DNA of 64,000 bases from an uncultured Odoribacter sp. (GTDB lineage Bacteria > Bacteroidota > Bacteroidia > Bacteroidales > Marinifilaceae), in contig CALUKF010000007.1 of the NCBI GenBank assembly GCA_944321145.1, forward strand, positions 17,065-81,064, given 5' to 3'. Below, in pieces: positions 17,853 to 26,508 of the stretch. Position 1 is the first letter of the stretch. Each line of letters opens with the position of its first letter. The translations under genes were made by a program, and so were the position numbers. Under the pieces are notes generated by a model. It had not been told where the DNA came from, searched no databases, and worked only from the letters and a program-made list of their open reading frames with translations.

Positions 17853-18116
17853 CCAATACCCCGCACCTGTCCCGTACCCGTGCAAAACAGGGTCAGAAGC
17901 TATATTTGAGTTACACTTAACTTACACTTGAGTTACATTTCATTTAGAGATAAACCTATTCTCAACCTATTATAAACCTATTCTCATCCTATTCCAATAT
18001 AATAAGAATAGGTCAAAGATGGGTTTTCATATAAATGTCCTGTAACTGGAATGTAACTTATGTGTAACGCAAATCATACTTATTTATAGCCCTTGGACAG
18101 GTGCAGGGCATGCCTT
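17853..18116. repeat. 11-bp-phased palindromic array A
   Basis: About 24 consecutive 11-bp units. Examples on exact 11-bp steps: GAGTTACACTT (17908), GAGTTACATTT (17930), AAACCTATTCT (17952 and 17974), then on the other side CTGTAACTGGA (18040) and GTGTAACGCAA (18062). The right half is largely the reverse complement of the left. The outer arms 17859-17872 and 18095-18108 match in 13 of 14 positions (a G-T wobble at the odd one), and ACCTATTCT (17954) pairs with AGAATAGGT (18005); both have their centre at 17983.5. It lies between divergent promoters. Confidence 0.8.
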
Positions 18117-18177
18117 GAAGCACAACCCATCCAACTGAGAATGGCGGGAAGAAGGGGGTTATTGTCAGAATTTTTAC

Positions 18178-18185
18178 TATCTTTG
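18178..18185 (+). promoter_or_regulatory. Promoter -7 box of the RidA gene
   Basis: TATCTTTG, 35 bp before ATG 18221. Confidence 0.65.
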
Positions 18186-18220
18186 CGGGCAAAGAAACTG
18201 ATTATTTTAAATAGAATATC

Positions 18221-18598
18221 ATGAAAAAAGTTATCAATTCACCGAAAGCTCCGAAAGCAATCGGACCTTACAGCCAAGCTATTGAGGCTAATGGCTTTCT
18301 CTACATCAGTGGGCAACTTCCTGTGGACGTGAATACGGGAAAAATTGTCGAGGGCGGCATCCAGGCACAAACGGAACAGTCGCTGAAAAACATCGGCTAT
18401 ATTCTTGAAGAAGCCGGCTTGAGCTATGCAAATGTCGTTAAAACGACCTGCCTTCTGAGCGATATTGCCAACTTTGCTGCCATGAACGAAGTGTATGCCA
18501 AATATTTCACTTCCGAATGCCCGGCGCGTGCGGCTTTCGCAGTGAAAGACCTGCCGATGGGAGCACAAGTGGAAATCGAAGTGGTAGCTGCCAGATAA
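18221..18598 (+). CDS. ridA: RidA family enamine/imine deaminase
   Basis: 125 residues, the family's normal length. Signatures: AIGPYSQAIEANGFLYISGQLPVD near the N-terminus, CLLSDIANFAAMNEVYAKYF in the middle, and PARAAFAVKDLPMGAQVEIEVVA at the end, including the conserved Arg that binds the substrate carboxylate. RidA trimers hydrolyse reactive 2-aminoacrylate and related enamines made by PLP enzymes. Monocistronic: its own promoter lies just downstream of array A and the long palindrome after the stop would end transcription. Confidence 0.93.
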   Translation: MKKVINSPKAPKAIGPYSQAIEANGFLYISGQLPVDVNTGKIVEGGIQAQTEQSLKNIGYILEEAGLSYANVVKTTCLLSDIANFAAMNEVYAKYFTSECPARAAFAVKDLPMGAQVEIEVVAAR

Positions 18599-18619
18599 GG
18601 GAAGCCTACCGGTTCGATA

Positions 18620-18799
18620 AAAAACGGGGCTGTGCTAAAATGCCTTTTTTATCATACTCCCTCCCCCCTTCGGGGTACTCCCTCTACCTTAGAGGGAGAG
18701 TTTAAAATACCTGATATTCAACTCCTCCTCTAAGATAGAGGAGGTGGCTGCGAAGCAGACGGAGGAGTATGGCAGACATTTTAGCACAGCCTCGTTTTT
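18620..18799. repeat. REP/MITE-like palindromic element, copy 1
   Basis: A 180-bp palindrome. The 23-bp ends 18620-18642 and 18777-18799 are reverse complements with one mismatch (GGCTGTGCTAAAATG / CATTTTAGCACAGCC core). Inside are two short hairpins, one with CTCCCCCCTTCGGGG and CCCTCTACCTTAGAGGG, another with CCTCCTCTAAGATAGAGGAGG. The 18654-18710 part has a relative in inverted orientation at 57475-57545. It sits between convergent ridA and ribF and can terminate both. Confidence 0.8.
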
Positions 18800-18827
18800 G
18801 CATCCTTGCGAAGCCGGTTGCAGGCTT

Positions 18828-19763
18828 CTATCCTTGCAGCGCAAGCAGGCGTGCGGCTTCTTGGCGGTCGCATTGCAGTTGGGAGGCAAGTTCGGCAAGG
18901 TTCTCGAATTTGCGTTCCCCACGGATGTGGGCAAGCAAGGCGATGCGGATGTCCTCGCCGTATATTTCACGGTTGAAATCAAAGATATTGACCTCGATGC
19001 GGGTCTCGCCGGAACGGCTGACGGTGGGGCGCGTGCCGATGTTCAACATGCCGCCGTAGCGTTGCCCGCCGACAAATACCTGCACGGCATAAACTCCGGA
19101 AACCGGCAAGAGCTTCCGGGCATCGTCCAAAGCGACGTTGGCTGTGGGGAATCCCATGCCGCGCCCGATTTTGTCGCCAGCCACGACTTTCCCCCGCAGG
19201 GAATAGGCATAGCCCAGGAACTCGTTCACACAGGAGATGTCGCCCCTCTGCAGGGCATTGCGGATTTTCGTGGAACTGATGTTGATTTTGTGTTCTTCGT
19301 AGACTTCTTCCTGTTCCAGGTAAAAATGATAGGAGGCTGCCAGGGTTTTCAACTTTTCAAAAGTGCCTTCGCGGTTTTTCCCGAAACGATGGTCATAGCC
19401 AATGACCAGCCCTTTCATGCCAATCTGCCCGACCAGCAAGTCGCGCACAAAGTCTGTGTATTCGAGGTCTGCCAGCGAGTGCGTGAAGGGAAGGATGATT
19501 AAGTGCCCGACGCCTAAGGTTTCCAATATCCCGATTTTCTCTTCCAACGTGGTCAAAAGCCCGACGTGCTTTTCCTGCGGGTAGAGCACTTCGCGGGGAT
19601 GCGGTTCAAAACTGATAATCACCGACTGCCCGCCCAGGCGTTCTGCCACCCGCTTCAATGAAAGGATGACTTGCACATGCCCTTTGTGCACGCCGTCGAA
19701 ACTGCCAATCGTCACTACAGGATTGGAGATATGCAAGTTTTCTATGCCGTAATGTAGTTCCAT
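18828..19763 (-). CDS. ribF: Bifunctional riboflavin kinase / FAD synthetase
   Basis: 311 residues from ATG 19763 (MELHYGIENLHISNPVVTIGSFDGVHKGH). The frame extends 28 codons upstream but that part crosses the promoter. The N-terminal FAD synthetase domain has GSFDGVHKGH (the HxGH-type nucleotidyltransferase motif). The C-terminal riboflavin kinase domain has GRGMGFPTANV, the PTAN motif that binds the nucleotide, and RPTVSRSGETRIEVNIFDF. It converts riboflavin to FMN then FAD in the cytoplasm. Standard length; no anomalies. Confidence 0.95.
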   Translation of the reverse strand: MELHYGIENLHISNPVVTIGSFDGVHKGHVQVILSLKRVAERLGGQSVIISFEPHPREVLYPQEKHVGLLTTLEEKIGILETLGVGHLIILPFTHSLADLEYTDFVRDLLVGQIGMKGLVIGYDHRFGKNREGTFEKLKTLAASYHFYLEQEEVYEEHKINISSTKIRNALQRGDISCVNEFLGYAYSLRGKVVAGDKIGRGMGFPTANVALDDARKLLPVSGVYAVQVFVGGQRYGGMLNIGTRPTVSRSGETRIEVNIFDFNREIYGEDIRIALLAHIRGERKFENLAELASQLQCDRQEAARLLALQG

Positions 19764-19782
19764 TTGTTTCCGTATAACCGTG

Positions 19783-19790
19783 CAAAAATA
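19783..19790 (-). promoter_or_regulatory. Promoter -7 box of ribF
   Basis: TATTTTTG on the minus strand, 19 bp before the ribF start. Confidence 0.5.
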
Positions 19791-19811
19791 CAACAAAAAC
19801 GGGAAGACAAA

Positions 19812-19863
19812 AAGCCAAAGCCGGAGGAAGTCGGAAATTTCCCGCACTTCCCCGGCTTTGGCT
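19812..19863 (-). terminator. Terminator after nrdJ
   Basis: AAGCCAAAGCCGG pairs with CCGGCTTTGGCTC-side sequence across an inner imperfect stem; on the minus strand the hairpin is followed by TTTTTG. It ends nrdJ just before ribF. Confidence 0.75.
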
Positions 19864-19870
19864 CTTCATT

Positions 19871-22426
19871 TTAACCCACAAGGCACATCAACCGCACTTG
19901 GAGGTGCCGCAAGTTTTGCAAATCAGGCAGCCCTCTTGGTACACTACCGGAGAACCGCAATGCTCGCAGCGTTCGCCTGTCGCCTCGGTGCCGTTCGGGA
20001 TGTACTTCTTCAACGCACGCTCCACACCGTTTTTTCCAAGTATTGATGTTTTCGTTGTCGAATTCCATGGAAGCCACCACCTCCACCGCCTGGTGGACAG
20101 GCATTCCGTGGCGCAAGACTCCGGAAATCAATTTCGCATAGTTCCAATATTCCTTATTGAACTTGTAGGACAGCCCCTCAACCGTGGTCTTGAAACCGCG
20201 CTTGTTCTGGAATTGGAAGTCATAACGCGACTTGCCGTACTCGTCGTAATGCTTCACAATCTTGCCCGACGTCACGGTTTTGGGCAGCATGATGCCCTCG
20301 TCGTCATCTGCAATACCGGTGAAAATCTCGTAAGGACGCCCGTTATACAGACCGATGAAAGCAATCCATTTCTCTTTGTTGTTCTGGAAACGCACGACAT
20401 CGGCATCCAATTCAATCGGGCGTTTGGAGGGCATTTCTTCCTGCACTTCGGGCTTTTTGTCCTTGTTGGAAACCAGGACGCCCGCACGGGAACCATCGCG
20501 ATAAACCGTACAGCCCTTGCAACCGCTCTTCCATGCCTCGATGTACAGCTTGCCGACCAATTCCTCCGTAACGTCCGAAGGCAGGTTGACGGTCACGCTG
20601 ATGGAATGGTCTACCCATTTCTGCACCTGCCCCTGCATGCGCACTTTTGCCACCCAGTCGATGTCATTGGAGGTCGCTTTATAATAAGGAGACTGCTGTA
20701 CCAATTGGTCAACCTCCTCATTGGTGTAATTTTTAGCAGTGTCATAGCCGTTCACCCGCATCCATTCGGCAAACTTGTGGTGGAAGACGATAAACTCTTC
20801 ATAGCTGTCGCCGGACTCGTCCACAAAGTCGATGTGCACGTTCTGGTCATTGGGGTTCACCTTCCGACGACGCTTGTACACGGGAAGGAAAACCGGCTCA
20901 ATGCCCGAAGTCGTCTGGGTCATCAGGCTGGTGGTGCCTGTCGGGGCAATGGTCAGGCAGGCGATGTTCCGCCGCCCGTATTTCACCATGTCGGCATACA
21001 TGTCCGGAGCCGCTTCTTTCAGGCGCAGGATAAAAGGATTGTTTTCTTCGCGACGGGTATCGTAAATCTTGAAACTGCCCCGGTCTTTTGCCAAATAAAC
21101 CGAAGCCCGGTACGCCTCCACCGCCAGGGTTTTCTGCACTTCCACGGCAAAATCGATGGCTTCGTCGCTCCCATAACGCAAGCCCAAAGCTGCCAGCATG
21201 TCGCCTTCTGCCGTGATGCCCACGCCGGTGCGCCGCCCCTCGTTGGCTTTCTGTTTGATTTTCTCCCACAAACGGATTTCTACGCCTTTCAATTCATCGC
21301 TTTCCGGGTCGGCATGAATCTTCGCCAAAATGGCGTCGATTTTTTCCAATTCCAAATCAATGATGTCATCCATGATGCGCTGTGCAATCGCCACGTGCTC
21401 CTTGAACAAGGGGAAATCAAAACGAGCGTCCTTGGAAAAAGGATGCTGCACGTAGGAATAGAGGTTGATTGCCAACAAGCGGCAGGAGTCATACGGGCAC
21501 AAAGGAATCTCGCCGCAAGGGTTCGTGGACACCGTGCGGTAGCCCAAATCGGCATAACAATCCGGCACGCTCTCCCGGATAATCGTATCCCAGAACAGGA
21601 TGCCCGGTTCGGCAGACTTCCAAGCATTGTGTACAATCTTGTTCCACAAGTCACGGGCTTTTATGGTCTTGGTGTACATCGGGTTTTCAGAAAACACCGG
21701 GTACTTCTGCACATACTCCTCGTCATTGATTACCGCACGCATGAACTCGTCGTCGATTTTCACGGAGACATTGGCGCCCGTCACTTTTCCTTCGGTCATC
21801 TTGGCATCGATAAAACTCTCAGAATCTGGGTGGTTGATGGACACGCTCAACATCAATGCCCCGCGGCGGCCGTCCTGTGCCACCTCGCGCGTGGAATTGG
21901 AATAACGCTCCATGAAAGGCACAATGCCCGTAGAAGTCAGAGCTGAGTTCTTCACCGGCGAGCCTTTCGGGCGGATGTGCGACAGGTCATGCCCCACGCC
22001 GCCGCGCCGCTTCATCAATTGCACCTGCTCCTGGTCGATTTTCATGACCCCGCCGTAAGAATCCGACGGTCCCTCATTCCCGATAACAAAACAATTGGAA
22101 AGCGACGCAATCTGAAAATCATTGCCAATCCCCGTCATCGGACCGCCCTGCGGAACAATGTATTTGAAATCACGCAGCACTTCGAATATGGCATCCTCGC
22201 TCAACGGGTTCGGGTAACGGTTGTCAATCCGGGCTATTTCCCTTGCCAAACGACGATGCATGTCATCCGGATTCTTCTCGAAAATATTGCCGTAAGAATC
22301 CTTCAATGCGTACTTGTTCACCCACACGCGGGCAGCCAGCTCGTCCCCTTTGAAATACTCCAAAGAACTTTGAAACGCCTCGTCCTGCGTATAAGTCTTT
22401 CCATTTTTTGTTACATTTTCATTCAT
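19871..22426 (-). CDS. nrdJ: B12-dependent (class II) ribonucleotide reductase, 3' frameshift
   Basis: The open frame has 851 codons. NrdJ makes deoxyribonucleotides with adenosylcobalamin as radical source and suits anaerobes. The core is intact: NPCGEIPLCPYDSCRL (about 295-310) and the PTGTTSLMTQTTSGIEPVF stretch (about 495-513) are the class II active-site signatures. Near residue 797 (INTWKK) the frame leaves homology. The next frame, ending at TGA 19890-19888, encodes the expected tail NGVERALKKYIPNGTEATG, a zinc-ribbon CEHCG/CLICKTCG and the terminal CGTSKCG redox cysteines. The switch lies in an A6 run (20030-20035 on the plus strand as T6), where A5 would restore the reading. It is therefore a sequencing or assembly slip, a real mutation, or slippage-based expression. 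Confidence 0.9.
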   Translation of the reverse strand: MNENVTKNGKTYTQDEAFQSSLEYFKGDELAARVWVNKYALKDSYGNIFEKNPDDMHRRLAREIARIDNRYPNPLSEDAIFEVLRDFKYIVPQGGPMTGIGNDFQIASLSNCFVIGNEGPSDSYGGVMKIDQEQVQLMKRRGGVGHDLSHIRPKGSPVKNSALTSTGIVPFMERYSNSTREVAQDGRRGALMLSVSINHPDSESFIDAKMTEGKVTGANVSVKIDDEFMRAVINDEEYVQKYPVFSENPMYTKTIKARDLWNKIVHNAWKSAEPGILFWDTIIRESVPDCYADLGYRTVSTNPCGEIPLCPYDSCRLLAINLYSYVQHPFSKDARFDFPLFKEHVAIAQRIMDDIIDLELEKIDAILAKIHADPESDELKGVEIRLWEKIKQKANEGRRTGVGITAEGDMLAALGLRYGSDEAIDFAVEVQKTLAVEAYRASVYLAKDRGSFKIYDTRREENNPFILRLKEAAPDMYADMVKYGRRNIACLTIAPTGTTSLMTQTTSGIEPVFLPVYKRRRKVNPNDQNVHIDFVDESGDSYEEFIVFHHKFAEWMRVNGYDTAKNYTNEEVDQLVQQSPYYKATSNDIDWVAKVRMQGQVQKWVDHSISVTVNLPSDVTEELVGKLYIEAWKSGCKGCTVYRDGSRAGVLVSNKDKKPEVQEEMPSKRPIELDADVVRFQNNKEKWIAFIGLYNGRPYEIFTGIADDDEGIMLPKTVTSGKIVKHYDEYGKSRYDFQFQNKRGFKTTVEGLSYKFNKEYWNYAKLISGVLRHGMPVHQAVEVVASMEFDNENINTWKKRCGACVEEVHPERHRGDRRTLRALRFSGSVPRGLPDLQNLRHLQVRLMCLVG
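20030..20035 (-). other. A6 homopolymer frameshift site in nrdJ
   Basis: Codons read TGG AAA AAA CGG in the open frame; removing one A gives TGG AAA AAC GGT and rejoins the conserved tail ending at 19888. The tail carries the cysteines that re-reduce the active site, so loss would cripple the enzyme. Confidence 0.75.
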
Positions 22427-22467
22427 AGTGTGTTATCTAATTTTTACTTTCTTGCTTTTCAACCACA

Positions 22468-22475
22468 CAAAGATA
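22468..22475 (-). promoter_or_regulatory. Promoter -7 box of nrdJ
   Basis: TATCTTTG on the minus strand, 41 bp before the nrdJ start. No cobalamin riboswitch is visible upstream. The remaining sequence up to rimM (22476-22662) is AT-rich with no recognisable feature. Confidence 0.6.
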
Positions 22476-22662
22476 TGGAAAATATATACGTCGCAGACAA
22501 CTTTCCGAGGACTATTTTCTGGCAAGTTTCCCGTTTTTACAACTCAAACACCTATGAATTAATCAAATAAAAAGTTACTAACACCACAAAAATTCACCAA
22601 AACAACAATTTACATATAGATAAAAATGGAACAAACAAGCATTTTAACGTTTTTGTTCGTCT

Positions 22663-23196
22663 TTAGAGATTCAACTCCAGCAGTTCCTTCGGAATACGGG
22701 CTTTGAGCCTCGTCTCCTCCCAATCCACCTCGTCAATATAGGCTTCCGACAAGGGCAAAAGCACCTCGGTGCCCAAAATAGAAACCGTCAGCACCACGTT
22801 CCCCGAATAATCCACCACGTCCGTCACCACCCCTTCCTTGCCGGAAACCGCATCCTCCACCACGAAATCCACCAAGCCGAAAACATCCAACGCCTCCTCC
22901 ACATCCACCTCCTCCAGCGCTGCCCGCTCCAAAAGGACATCGCACCCCACCAAACGCTCCGCCCCTGCCAAGGTATCCACGTAATCAAACTTCACAATAT
23001 AAGAGACGTGGTTGCGGGTCGTCAAGCCGTCCTCGGCAATAAAAAAGGGAACCGGCGCCCCTTCCAACAGAAGGAACACCGGTCTATCCGCATATCGTTC
23101 GAGCAGATCGCTGTCGGCAGCCACCACCACTGCGCCTTGCAGACCGTGGGTTTTCGTAACTTTGCCTGCCTTGATGCAATCTTCTTCCTTGACCAT
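22663..23196 (-). CDS. rimM: Ribosome maturation factor RimM
   Basis: 177 residues from ATG 23196 (MVKEEDCIKAGKVTKTHGLQGAVVV). The open frame reaches back into rpsP, but the upstream 54 codons are a shadow of the Ala-rich rpsP tail. The N-terminal RimM barrel (GKVTKTHGLQG) is followed by a PRC-barrel domain (DFVVEDAVSGKEGVVTDVVDYSGNVVLTV...EVLLPLSEAYIDEVDWEETRLKARIPKELLEL). It helps 16S rRNA processing and 30S assembly around S19. It follows rpsP by 10 bp, the classic rpsP-rimM order. Confidence 0.95.
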   Translation of the reverse strand: MVKEEDCIKAGKVTKTHGLQGAVVVAADSDLLERYADRPVFLLLEGAPVPFFIAEDGLTTRNHVSYIVKFDYVDTLAGAERLVGCDVLLERAALEEVDVEEALDVFGLVDFVVEDAVSGKEGVVTDVVDYSGNVVLTVSILGTEVLLPLSEAYIDEVDWEETRLKARIPKELLELNL

Positions 23197-23206
23197 ACGC
23201 CTGGAA

Positions 23207-23797
23207 TTATTCAGCAGCAGGTGCCTCGGCAGCTTCGGCAGCCACTTCGGCTTCAGCGGCAGGAGCAGCAGCTTCGGCAGCAGCCTCTGCGGCAGCGGCA
23301 GCTTCTTCTGCCTTCTTGGCAGCCTCGGCAGCAGCCAGTTCAGCCCGCTTCTTTGCAATCACTTCTTCTTTTGCGGCACGCACTTTGGACTCAGCCTCCA
23401 AGCGCACTTTTGCAGCGGCGTCGCCCTCTTGTGCCAACTTCTGAATCTTAGCCTGCACTTTTGCCTCTTTTTCTTTCATCCAAGCCTCAAACTTGGCTTC
23501 AGCCGTAGCCTCATCGAAAGCGCCTTTCTTCACGCCTCCCAGCAAATGCTTCTTCAACAGCACGCCCTTATAGGACAAAATCCGCTGTGCCGTTTCCGTC
23601 GGCTGGGCTCCCACCATCAACCAATGCAATGCCCGGTCGAATTTGAGGGTAATGGTTGCTGGATTCGTGTTCGGGTCATAAGTCCCGATTTTTTCAATGA
23701 ACTTGCCATCGCGTGGCGCCCGGCTGTCTGCTACCACTACATGGTAGAATGGACGTCCTTTCCGTCCGTGTCTTGCTAATCTAATTCTTGTAGCCAT
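23207..23797 (-). CDS. rpsP: 30S ribosomal protein S16 with Ala/Glu-rich tail
   Basis: 196 residues. Residues 1-85 are canonical S16 ([43 protein letters not shown] in outline). From about 100 onward there is a long helical extension, then a low-complexity Ala/Glu/Lys tail (about 145-196). Such tails are normal in Bacteroidetes S16 and about double the length seen in E. coli. Promoter box at 23845. Confidence 0.97.
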   Translation of the reverse strand: MATRIRLARHGRKGRPFYHVVVADSRAPRDGKFIEKIGTYDPNTNPATITLKFDRALHWLMVGAQPTETAQRILSYKGVLLKKHLLGGVKKGAFDEATAEAKFEAWMKEKEAKVQAKIQKLAQEGDAAAKVRLEAESKVRAAKEEVIAKKRAELAAAEAAKKAEEAAAAAEAAAEAAAPAAEAEVAAEAAEAPAAE

Positions 23798-23844
23798 TTT
23801 TTTGATTTAAAAAATTAATACTGTCCTATACCCGATAGGAGCCG

Positions 23845-23852
23845 CAAAGTTA
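23845..23852 (-). promoter_or_regulatory. Promoter -7 box of rpsP-rimM
   Basis: TAACTTTG on the minus strand, 47 bp before rpsP. Confidence 0.6.
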
Positions 23853-24025
23853 ATACAAAATCTTGAAATAAAGCCACTCTTTGAAGTGATTTTTCTTCCG
23901 GATGGTTTGAACGCAGGCATCCTGCGGTATTTTTTAATCCATAACGTCGCAAATTCTGCGTCAAAATTAGCAATAAAATGCCGCATAACCAATAGGGCAA
24001 ACAAAAACTCCCCCAGATAAAACAG

Positions 24026-24052
24026 CCCGCCGTGCCGGCAAGGCACGGCGGG
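24026..24052 (-). terminator. Terminator of the SusCD/thioredoxin operon
   Basis: Perfect 11-bp stem CCCGCCGTGCC / GGCACGGCGGG with a 5-nt loop; on the minus strand CTGTTTTATC follows. It lies 35 bp after the last gene of the operon. Confidence 0.85.
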
Positions 24053-24087
24053 ACATATCAACCAATCGCACAACATCAAGCTCGAAG

Positions 24088-25284
24088 TTATTCTCCGAGT
24101 TCTAAAAACTCTTTCAGTTCCTCCATCACCTTTAATTTCTCTTTTCCTTTGGCAATCACTCCATCCAAACTTGCCTTGCTTCCCGGCTCCAATCTATTTT
24201 GATAGGCAATCAGCCTGTTCACGCAATTTTGCACCCGCCGTTGGTCTGTTATATATTTGATTAGATATTGGTAAACAGCTTCCCTGTACCATACGACATC
24301 AATGATGAAATTGCAATCCTCGAATGTGGTAAAGTAAGAATAAACCCTATTTACGTCGTGATTAAGAAGCGCTTGCACCACCAGCAGGTCGGCAGCCTTT
24401 TGGGTGAATCCTTTCACGGGATATTGGGTCAATTCCAACAGTTGGTTCACTTTCTGCTTTAAGACCCGCACCGTATCGGCATTTTTTTCATTCCAAAAGT
24501 CCATTTCCTGCATCGTCTTGAAAATGCTTGAATTCAGCAAATTGACCTCAAAATTCATAATGTCATACAGCACATTCTCCAATCTATAGTAATCTTTTTC
24601 CACTTGTGCAAATTCATCCAAATGCTCCACGACGAAACGGTATTCCGGACTATAGGGATCCCGGTAAATGAACAGCCTTACCATGTCCCAAATGTCTTGA
24701 TTCAGCAAACTGTCGATGGGAAATGAAGCCGCATAATCCCCTGCAACTTTTTCATATACCTTTTGATTTCCCATGCTCTCCAGCATCCACAAATACCTCT
24801 TCATGAAGTCCAAATCCCTTTCCCCTTGTTGATACTTTTGCTCCAATTCGTACAGGGGCATGCCTGCCAAACCTTCCTTCAGGGTGCCCAACAAGTCATC
24901 CGCCTCCCTTGCTCCTCTGATTACCTGCAAAAGATTCCCTTCGGCATCAATGACAAACATGGTCGGAACAGCAGATATCCTATTGGGATACAAGGCTGTA
25001 AATGCCTTCCCGTTCTCCTGTTCAATGTCGTATTTCGCGCAGACAAAGTTTGCTTCCAAATACTCGCTCACCTCTTTCTGGGGAAACACCTCATTCATCA
25101 AATGCTTGCAAGGAACGCACCAAGAGGCATAGCAATCTACAAACACCATCTTGTCGGCTTTCTTGGCTTTTTTCATCACCTTTTCCCAAGGCTCATTGTC
25201 CAGGAACAACGCCTTGTTCTGTGCAAACGCGCCTAACGCAATCAGGCTAAATATAAATGCAACTACTATCTTTTTCATATCCAA
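24088..25284 (-). CDS. Secreted thioredoxin-fold protein
   Basis: 398 residues with a signal peptide (cut near GAFAQ, residue 22). A thioredoxin domain (about 28-150) has the redox motif YASWCVPCKHLM and cis-Pro loop ISAVPTMFVIDAEG. The C-terminal 240 residues are helical with no recognised family. The CVPC pair predicts thiol-disulfide exchange in the periplasm. Last gene of the operon starting with the SusC-like receptor; 31 bp after the previous gene. Confidence 0.85.
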   Translation of the reverse strand: MDMKKIVVAFIFSLIALGAFAQNKALFLDNEPWEKVMKKAKKADKMVFVDCYASWCVPCKHLMNEVFPQKEVSEYLEANFVCAKYDIEQENGKAFTALYPNRISAVPTMFVIDAEGNLLQVIRGAREADDLLGTLKEGLAGMPLYELEQKYQQGERDLDFMKRYLWMLESMGNQKVYEKVAGDYAASFPIDSLLNQDIWDMVRLFIYRDPYSPEYRFVVEHLDEFAQVEKDYYRLENVLYDIMNFEVNLLNSSIFKTMQEMDFWNEKNADTVRVLKQKVNQLLELTQYPVKGFTQKAADLLVVQALLNHDVNRVYSYFTTFEDCNFIIDVVWYREAVYQYLIKYITDQRRVQNCVNRLIAYQNRLEPGSKASLDGVIAKGKEKLKVMEELKEFLELGE

Positions 25285-25315
25285 TTATTCTTACAAGTTT
25301 ATAAACAACATCAAA

Positions 25316-26497
25316 TCAATATCCTATAATTTCTTTTAGCGGCTCGTCGATGGGCATGTGAGTCCCAATCAGACGGGCAGCAATCTTTCCCTCCGGGTCG
25401 ATCAGAATCTTGGTGGGGAACATGTGCAGGTTATAAATCTCGGACAAGTCACACTTGTTGCCCGGCTCATTATTAAACACCTGCGTCCACGTCATGCCAT
25501 CTTCCTGAATGGCTTTCTCCCAAATCTTCCAAGCCTTTTCCAAATCTTTATTCCGCTCGCATCCTACGCCCACAAACACCACATCGTCCTTGTACTTTTC
25601 GTAAAGTTCTTTCAGATGCGGGTGGGAAGCCCGGCAGGAGCCGCACCAACTTCCCCAGAAATCGAGCAACACATATTTGCCCCGGTGCTGGGAAAGGCGG
25701 AACAGCTTGCCGTCCAATTGCTTCTTGGTGAAATCGGGAGCCATTGCACCGATACGGGCTTGCCGTCCTTTCTCCAACTCCGCCTTCAACCTCTTCCCGT
25801 ATTCATTGTTCTGCAAGGCAGGCGGCATCTTCTCAAACACTTCCTCCACATCATTGGCATCCAGATAGATAAAACTCTTCCACAGTTCCAATTCCGCCTG
25901 GTAGCTGTCCGGATTCGCCTTGGCGAATTTAATCAATTTGCGATTCTGTGCCACTGAGTTCTGTATTAATACGTCGTCATTGTTGTAAATGCTGCCGCCC
26001 GCTATCGTGCTGTCTATTTCCAATTGCTTAAATTCCCACTCTTCCGGTTCAAGCAATTCATAATTCAAGCGGATGAAATCCCGGAAACACGGGTCTCCTT
26101 GCAGATAAGTCAGCCGGGCAGGCTTCCCCCGTTCCACTTTTGCAGAAACCCGGGCAACATCCCCCGGCACCAGCAACAAATCCAACTTCGGGTACAATGC
26201 CTTCCCGTATGCCGTGGTCGCGCCCAATTCCGGAGCTACGACTTTCACGAAACAGAACACCGTATCCCGGATGGGCAGCTTGAGTTCCACCCTTTGCTGC
26301 TCAAAAGGCAAGGTGTCCGGACGTATTTCCAGCACATTGTTCCCGCTGAGAAGGATTTGCCCGCTTTCCACGCCAGGCAAATCGATTTTCACGGTGCATG
26401 AATCGCTGGGCACCGTTTTCCCCTGCCCCATTGCAAACAAGGGAGCCGCCAATGCCCATAACACGATTCCTAAAACTATTCTACCATTCATGTCCAT
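25316..26497 (-). CDS. TlpA/AhpC-TSA-like thiol-disulfide oxidoreductase with DUF4369-like domain
   Basis: 393 residues: signal peptide (cut near LFAMGQG), a beta-rich DUF4369-like N-terminal domain (about 30-240), then a TlpA-type thioredoxin domain (about 250-393). The latter holds APDFTKKQLDGKLFRLSQHRGKYVLLDFWGSWCGSCRASHP in outline, with redox pair CGSC and cis-Pro in HMFPTKILIDPEG. Such fusions are common beside SusCD loci and are thought to reduce or shuffle disulfides in imported or envelope proteins. A second ATG two codons in is also possible. Confidence 0.88.
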   Translation of the reverse strand: MDMNGRIVLGIVLWALAAPLFAMGQGKTVPSDSCTVKIDLPGVESGQILLSGNNVLEIRPDTLPFEQQRVELKLPIRDTVFCFVKVVAPELGATTAYGKALYPKLDLLLVPGDVARVSAKVERGKPARLTYLQGDPCFRDFIRLNYELLEPEEWEFKQLEIDSTIAGGSIYNNDDVLIQNSVAQNRKLIKFAKANPDSYQAELELWKSFIYLDANDVEEVFEKMPPALQNNEYGKRLKAELEKGRQARIGAMAPDFTKKQLDGKLFRLSQHRGKYVLLDFWGSWCGSCRASHPHLKELYEKYKDDVVFVGVGCERNKDLEKAWKIWEKAIQEDGMTWTQVFNNEPGNKCDLSEIYNLHMFPTKILIDPEGKIAARLIGTHMPIDEPLKEIIGY

Positions 26498-26508
26498 TGC
26501 AAAGCCAA

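Noticed and set aside
17853..18116. Insertion sequence or MITE end
   Set aside because: The arrays A-D do not share sequence and have no target duplications or transposase; periodicity, not homology, is the common feature.
19898..21946. 682-codon plus-strand open frame over nrdJ
   Set aside because: Shadow of nrdJ; composition is that of reversed codons (His/Arg/Gln-rich).
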